DNA of 10,299 nucleotides from Prevotellaceae bacterium UBA1720 (GTDB lineage Bacteria; Bacteroidota; Bacteroidia; Bacteroidales; Bacteroidaceae). Under the pieces are notes generated by a model. It saw nothing but the letters and a program-made list of their open reading frames with translations, searched no databases and was not told where the DNA came from. The first letter of the stretch is position 1; every line of letters begins with the position of its first letter. The stretch is taken from assembly GCA_002317475.1 (NCBI GenBank), contig DCIS01000188.1, positions 1 to 10,299 on the forward strand. Reading direction: 5' to 3'. The position numbers and the translations under genes are program-made. Shown piece by piece: positions 5,688 to 10,299 of the stretch.

Positions 5688-6980
5688 ATGAAGAACTTTA
5701 AAGCAATTATCGCAACCATCTGTCTGGCAGCAGCCTTCGTTTCGTGTGCTGACAAGAAGGTTGTCGCTGAAGAGGAGGAACTCTCTGCGATTGATTTTGC
5801 ACAGACTCTTGGCCCAGGTTGGAACCTCGGTAACAACCTCGATGCCTGGGACGACTCTACGGGTGTAGCTGTGGAGACTGCCTGGAAGAATGCAGAGGCA
5901 ACACAGAAGGCTTTTGATGTTGTAGCCAAGACTGGCTTTAAGAGTGTCCGTATTCCCATCACTTGGTTGGGACATTTCGGCGAGGCTCCCGAATACAAGA
6001 TCAGCGAGGAGCGCATGAACCGCGTGGCTGAGGTTGTGGGTTATGCCCACAATGCCGGACTGAAGGTCATCATCAATATCCATCACGATGGACATGCTGA
6101 TGGTGGTCATGCCGACACCTACACTTGGCTCAAGATCCAGGAGGCTGCCAAGAACGACAGCGTGAATGAGGCTATCAAGGTGCAGTTGGCTGCTCTTTGG
6201 ACACAGATTGCCAATCGTTTCAAGGACGAGGGCGATTGGTTGATCTTTGAAACCATGAACGAGATCCATGACGGCAACTGGGGCAATAAGGCGGCTATGG
6301 AAAATGCTGAAGATCAGTTCCGTGTACTCAACGATTGGAATCAGACTGCCCTCGATGCTATCCGTGCCACTGGTGGTAACAACGAGACCCGCTACGTCGG
6401 CATCCCCGGTTATGTTACTCAGCCTTGGCTGACCACCCAGACTCTGGTGCTTCCCAAAGACAAGGTAGAGGGTAAGCTGATGGTGGCTGTTCATGCCTAT
6501 GATCCATGGGACTATGCCGGAAGTGGCAAGTACAGCGAGTGGGGCCATACCAGCACCGTCACCGATGAAGCTGGCAATGTGATGTACCAGAATGGCGAAC
6601 AGGAATATGTGGCTATGCTTGATAATCTTTATAATACCTACATCAAGAATGGTATTCCCGTATACTTTGGCGAGTATGCTTGCGTTCATCGTTCAGATGA
6701 ACGTGCAGAGTCTTTCCGAAAGTATTACCTTGAGTATGTAGTCAAAGCCATGAAGGACCGTCAGATCATCCCCTTCTATTGGGACAATGGCTATGAGCAT
6801 AACCGCTTTGACCCCAATACTGATGACGATGTGTTCGGCTTGATCAACCATACTACCGGCGAGTATATCCTTGATGGTGAGGAGGTTTGCAAGATTATGG
6901 TCAATGCATGGGAAAATAACGATTCAACATACACTCTTAAGAGTGTTTTTGACAAGGCACCTGCTCCCCTCGCTAACTAA
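5688..6980 (+). CDS. GH5 endo-beta-glucanase lipoprotein, probably subfamily GH5_4
   Basis: This 430-residue protein starts with a lipoprotein signal peptide; the lipobox FVSC puts lipidation at Cys20, followed by a charged linker (EEEE at 28-31). The catalytic domain fills nearly all the rest: GWNLGNNLDAW at 44-54, VETAW at 62-66, VRIPITW near 86-92, INIHHDG with H132/H133, FETMNEIHDG with acid/base E192, and VYFGEYA with nucleophile E329. These match clan GH-A family 5; the GWNLGN, ETAW and HHDG pattern is most like GH5_4, whose members cut cellulose, mixed-linkage glucan or xyloglucan. No carbohydrate-binding module is seen. It should be anchored in the outer membrane, perhaps facing outward. 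It lies 164 nt after GH94 with no separate promoter, so an operon is likely. The start is fixed by the signal peptide and by a CTAACTAA leader motif 10 nt upstream. Confidence 0.92.
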   Translation: MKNFKAIIATICLAAAFVSCADKKVVAEEEELSAIDFAQTLGPGWNLGNNLDAWDDSTGVAVETAWKNAEATQKAFDVVAKTGFKSVRIPITWLGHFGEAPEYKISEERMNRVAEVVGYAHNAGLKVIINIHHDGHADGGHADTYTWLKIQEAAKNDSVNEAIKVQLAALWTQIANRFKDEGDWLIFETMNEIHDGNWGNKAAMENAEDQFRVLNDWNQTALDAIRATGGNNETRYVGIPGYVTQPWLTTQTLVLPKDKVEGKLMVAVHAYDPWDYAGSGKYSEWGHTSTVTDEAGNVMYQNGEQEYVAMLDNLYNTYIKNGIPVYFGEYACVHRSDERAESFRKYYLEYVVKAMKDRQIIPFYWDNGYEHNRFDPNTDDDVFGLINHTTGEYILDGEEVCKIMVNAWENNDSTYTLKSVFDKAPAPLAN

Positions 6981-7025
6981 ATTATAACCATAACGCACTG
7001 TTTTGTGGCAGAATGAATACATTTT

Positions 7026-7057
7026 TTTGCATAGTTTAGAAAAAAGTCTTAAATTTG
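7026..7057 (+). promoter_or_regulatory. Bacteroidetes-type promoter of the susC-like gene
   Basis: TTTG at 7026-7029, a 20-nt spacer, then TAAATTTG at 7050-7057 is a near-ideal -33/-7 pair. Transcription should start near 7063, giving a leader of about 88 nt. The transporter can therefore be expressed separately from GH94-GH5. A GTGTAA, one base short of the GH94 heptamer, occurs at 7100-7105 inside the leader. Confidence 0.75.
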
Positions 7058-7078
7058 CCATAATAATATGCGTGTTAC

Positions 7079-7093
7079 AAGCTGATTTAGCTT
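7079..7093 (+). other. Small hairpin in the susC leader
   Basis: AAGCT (7079-7083) and AGCTT (7089-7093) form a perfect 5-bp stem with the loop GATTT, about 16 nt after the predicted start site. It could protect the 5' end of the mRNA, but a stem this short may occur by chance. Confidence 0.3.
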
Positions 7094-7150
7094 AATAATG
7101 TGTAAATCTTTAAATAAATAATAATACTAACTAACTAAAAAGCCATTAAA

Positions 7151-10100
7151 ATGGAAAAAACGTTTAAACTAAAGCTTGCGTTGGTATCGCTGCTGATGTT
7201 CTTCGTTTCCCAGGTTAATGCACAGTTTACCGCTACCGGTACTGTGTTTGACGATGAGGGTTTCGAACTACCTGGCGCAACCATTCGCGAGAAAGGTGTT
7301 GAGAATGGCGTTGTTTCTGACAACGATGGAAACTTCAAGATTACCGTCAAGTCACAGAAGGCCACTCTCGCAGTATCTTATGTAGGCTTCAAGACACAGG
7401 AAGTCGCAGTAAATGGTCGTAAGGCCATCTCAATCAAGCTCCTTTCAGACTCAAAGATTCTGGATGAGGCTGTTGTTGTAGGTTATGGTACCATGAAGCG
7501 TTCCGACCTTTCGGGTTCTTCAATCACTATTGGTGAAGACGCTATCAAGGGATCTGTAATCACAAACATTGACCAGTCACTTCAGGGACGTGCTACCGGT
7601 GTTACTGCCGTTACTACCTCTGGTGCTCCTGGTTCTTCATCTTCTATTCGCGTACGTGGTATTGGTTCTATCAATGCTAACCAGGAACCTCTCTACGTTG
7701 TGGATGGTGTGATCTTCCAGGCATCGGCTCAGAAGGGTCAGGACCTCGGTCTTGGTGACCGTCTCGGTAATGGTAAGGTATCAACCGTGTCTCCCCTCTC
7801 AACCATCAACCCCTCAGATATCGTCAGCATGGAAATCCTTAAGGATGCTTCTGCTACAGCTATCTATGGTGCCCAGGGTGCCAATGGTGTTGTCCTCATT
7901 ACCACCAAGCGTGGTAAGGCTGGTGAGGCTAAGTTCAACTACGATGGTATGATGGCTGTAAACCGCCAGATGAAGCGTCTTGACATGATGAACCTCCGTG
8001 AGTACTCTGAGTACTATCAGGACTTCGTCGATAATGGCTGGATCATGGGCAGCCAGGCAGACAAGCGTTATTCTGACCCCTCTATCCTCGGTGCGGGTAC
8101 AAACTGGCAGGATGCTGTGTTCCAGACAGCTGTTCAGCATCAGCATCAGTTCTCTGCACAGGGTGGTTCTGACAAGGTACAGTACTATGTATCAGGCAAC
8201 TACATGAACCAGGATGGTACCATCATCGGTTCTGAGTTCCGCCGCTACTCTCTGCGTGCCAACCTCGATGCTCAGCTCAAGTCATGGTTGAAGCTCGGTC
8301 TTTCTGCTACTTATGCTGATACATTCGATGACCTTACCAAGGCAGACGGAACAGAAGGTATCATTGGTTACTCACTTACCACTATTCCCGACATTCCCAT
8401 CTATGATGTTTACGGAAACTACTACACAGAGGCTCGTGAGGGTTACACCAATCCTAATCCTATCGCAATGGCCATGATGAACAGCTATACGCTCAATCGC
8501 CGTAAGCTCACAGGTAACATCTTTACTGAGATCAACTTCCTCAAGAACCTTGTTCTCCATACAGAACTTGGCTATGATATCTCTGGTTCTAACGCAGAGA
8601 CTTTCGAGCCTTCTGTTGACCTTGGTGGTTGGAAGAAAGCCTCTAACTCTGACCACTGGCAGAGCAACAACAACAACTTCTGGCAGTTGAAGAACTACCT
8701 TACCTATAATGGTGAGATTGGCAAGCATCGCTTCACCGCCATGCTCGGTCAGGAGTGCTGGGAGTCATCATGGAGATATCAGGGTATCACGGGTAGCAAC
8801 CTTCCCAGAAATGACGTACAGAATCCATCACTTGTTGAGAAGACCGACAAGGACTTTACCTCAGGTTTCGGTAGTGCAGCAATGGCATCATTCTTCACTC
8901 GTGAGACTTACAGCTATGATGACCGTTACAATGCAACCTACACCTACCGTTATGACGGTTCTTCAAATTTCGGTCCTAAAAACCGTTGGGCAGGTTTCCA
9001 TTCACTCGCTGCCAGCTGGCGTTTCTCTAACGAGAGTTTCCTGAAGAATGCAAAATGGTTATCAAACGGTAAGCTGCGTGCAGGTTGGGGTCAGACAGGT
9101 AACTCTAACATCGGTGCATACCGTTGGGGTGTTGCTCTCTCTACCATGCCTTCTGCACTGGGCCAGTCATACCGTCCCACCGGTCTTCCCAACGAATCAA
9201 TCAAGTGGGAGACACAGGAGCAGATTGACCTCGGTCTTGACCTCGGTTTCCTCAATAACCGTATCAATCTTATCTTTGACTGGTACCGCAAGGAGTCAAA
9301 GGACATGCTTATGAACATGCAGCTCCCTTCTTACCTCGGTACTCAGGGTAACGAATCTTCCAAACTTGCAGCACCTGCAGGTAACTATGGTACAATGCGC
9401 AACACTGGTTTCGAAATCGAGCTCAAGGCTTATCCCGTTCAGACAAAGGACTTCTCATGGGAAACCGACCTCCAGTTCTCTATCAACAAGAACAAACTCG
9501 TTGCTCTTCAGGGTACCACCTCTGCCGCTATCATCGGTTACGGTCAGTGGGATGACGTAGTTTCTATGTCTACTATAGGTAGTTCAATGTATGATTTCTA
9601 CGGTTATGTGGTGGAAGGCGTCTACAAGGACTTCGACGACATTCTCAATTCTGCAGTCAACACCCTTTATTCTCAGTCATGCATTGACAATGGTGATGGT
9701 ACATTCTCACATGTAACAGATCCTACCAAGTACAGCAAAAACAACACCGTATGGCCTGGTGACCTCAAGTTCAAGGATGTCAACGGTGATGGTAAGATTG
9801 ACGCAAACGATAAGACCAACATCGGTTCTCCACTTCCAAAGTGCACATTCGGTTGGACTAACACCTTCAAGTACAAGAATCTTGATTTCTCAATCTTTAT
9901 CAATGGTTCTATTGGCAACAAGGTCATGAACTACACCTCAATCGCACTTACCTCAATGACTTCAACCTGGAGCAACCAGATTCAGAGTCAGATTGCTGAC
10001 CGTGCACAGCTCGCTGCCATTGACCCCAACAAGGTTTATGCAGATGGAAACAGCTGGTACAACGATATTACTAATGTACAGGTTACCAATTCTGATACCA

Positions 10101-10299
10101 AGACTCCTCGTGTCGCCATCGGTAATACTTACAACCAGAACATTTCAGACCGCTATATTGAGGATGGTTCATACCTTCGTCTGAAGAACGTCTCTGTAGG
10201 TTATACCTTCCCCAAGAGCATTCTCAGCAAGCTTTATCTCACGAACCTCCGTGTTTACGCTAATGCTCAGAACCTCTGGACCCTCACAAAGTACAAGGG
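7151..10299 (+). CDS. SusC-like TonB-dependent outer-membrane transporter, C-terminus cut off by the window edge
   Basis: The frame is open from ATG at 7151 to the window end, giving 1049 residues. Residues 1-24 form a signal peptide (VNA before Q25). Residues about 27-97 form a CarboxypepD_reg-like domain (TGTVFDDEGFELPGATI, VSDNDGNFKITV, SYVGF). The TonB-box region LDEAVVVGYGT is at 104-114, then a plug domain with SLQGRATGV (143-151), IRVRGIGSINANQEPLYVVDG (166-186) and MEILKDASATAIYG. The rest is beta-barrel. A DVNGDGKIDAND segment at 876-887, usual in this family, resembles a calcium-binding loop. No N-terminal STN domain is present, so it is not of the sigma/anti-sigma signalling type. 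SusC proteins form a TonB-powered channel capped by a SusD lipoprotein; that gene is expected just past 10299. The likely cargo is oligosaccharides made by the GH5 enzyme, inferred from context. Confidence 0.93.
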   Translation, partial: MEKTFKLKLALVSLLMFFVSQVNAQFTATGTVFDDEGFELPGATIREKGVENGVVSDNDGNFKITVKSQKATLAVSYVGFKTQEVAVNGRKAISIKLLSDSKILDEAVVVGYGTMKRSDLSGSSITIGEDAIKGSVITNIDQSLQGRATGVTAVTTSGAPGSSSSIRVRGIGSINANQEPLYVVDGVIFQASAQKGQDLGLGDRLGNGKVSTVSPLSTINPSDIVSMEILKDASATAIYGAQGANGVVLITTKRGKAGEAKFNYDGMMAVNRQMKRLDMMNLREYSEYYQDFVDNGWIMGSQADKRYSDPSILGAGTNWQDAVFQTAVQHQHQFSAQGGSDKVQYYVSGNYMNQDGTIIGSEFRRYSLRANLDAQLKSWLKLGLSATYADTFDDLTKADGTEGIIGYSLTTIPDIPIYDVYGNYYTEAREGYTNPNPIAMAMMNSYTLNRRKLTGNIFTEINFLKNLVLHTELGYDISGSNAETFEPSVDLGGWKKASNSDHWQSNNNNFWQLKNYLTYNGEIGKHRFTAMLGQECWESSWRYQGITGSNLPRNDVQNPSLVEKTDKDFTSGFGSAAMASFFTRETYSYDDRYNATYTYRYDGSSNFGPKNRWAGFHSLAASWRFSNESFLKNAKWLSNGKLRAGWGQTGNSNIGAYRWGVALSTMPSALGQSYRPTGLPNESIKWETQEQIDLGLDLGFLNNRINLIFDWYRKESKDMLMNMQLPSYLGTQGNESSKLAAPAGNYGTMRNTGFEIELKAYPVQTKDFSWETDLQFSINKNKLVALQGTTSAAIIGYGQWDDVVSMSTIGSSMYDFYGYVVEGVYKDFDDILNSAVNTLYSQSCIDNGDGTFSHVTDPTKYSKNNTVWPGDLKFKDVNGDGKIDANDKTNIGSPLPKCTFGWTNTFKYKNLDFSIFINGSIGNKVMNYTSIALTSMTSTWSNQIQSQIADRAQLAAIDPNKVYADGNSWYNDITNVQVTNSDTKTPRVAIGNTYNQNISDRYIEDGSYLRLKNVSVGYTFPKSILSKLYLTNLRVYANAQNLWTLTKYK

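Noticed and set aside
5634..6689. 351-codon open frame on the minus strand
   Set aside because: It is antisense to the GH5 gene, which carries both catalytic glutamates and a lipobox; its translation is low in recognisable features.
7010..7028. Intrinsic terminator after GH5: weak stem AGAATG/CATTTT with a run of seven T
   Set aside because: The stem is short, AT-rich and includes a G-T pair, and the T-run overlaps the -33 element of the susC promoter. It may be only the promoter's own T-tract.
9776..9811. Dockerin-like calcium loop in SusC as a sign of a cellulosome link
   Set aside because: The DVNGDGKIDAND segment is common in SusC proteins at this position and occurs once, without the paired repeat of a dockerin.

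Overview
The window looks like accessory carbohydrate-use DNA from a Bacteroidales bacterium, most likely Prevotella-like. The reasons are a SusC-type TonB-dependent transporter, Bacteroidetes-type promoters (-33 TTG/TTTG, 19-20 nt spacer, -7 TAnnTTTG), no Shine-Dalgarno sequences, lipoprotein signal peptides, and a FISUMP-like lipoprotein. The genus is inferred from style and not proven.

Layout. Bases 1-1775 are read on the minus strand: a FISUMP-like lipoprotein (1775 to 1041), then a GH88/GH105-type hydrolase that runs off the left edge (921 to 1). Between them lies a short array of CCTAGG palindromes with a period of about 10 bp. Bases 1776-2009 are a divergent promoter region with back-to-back promoters and two hairpins in the minus-strand leader. 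Bases 2010-2885 encode a one-component AraC-family regulator. Bases 3049-5523 encode a GH94 cellobiose phosphorylase. Its upstream region holds a perfect 14-bp inverted repeat and a tandem GTGTAAG repeat, which make a good candidate operator. Bases 5524-5687 hold a second array, nine TACG cores spaced 11 bp apart. Bases 5688-6980 encode a GH5 (probably subfamily 4) endo-beta-glucanase lipoprotein. Bases 7151-10299 encode the first 1049 residues of a SusC-like transporter with its own consensus promoter. No stretch longer than 300 bases lacks a gene.

How the genes fit together. The plus-strand genes read as part of a polysaccharide utilization locus for a beta-1,4-containing glucan (cellulose fragments, mixed-linkage glucan or xyloglucan). 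The GH5 lipoprotein would cut the polymer outside the cytoplasm. SusC, with a SusD partner presumably just beyond the right edge, would import oligosaccharides across the outer membrane. GH94 would phosphorolyse cellobiose in the cytoplasm to glucose 1-phosphate and glucose, saving ATP. The AraC protein is the obvious candidate regulator. No SusD, inner-membrane sugar importer or periplasmic beta-glucosidase is present in the window.

The most unusual signals are the two intergenic arrays. They differ in sequence but share an architecture: a palindromic hexamer core, near-helical period, a start 10-20 nt after a stop codon, and a position between two codirectional genes. The second strong signal is the repeat cluster around the GH94 promoter.
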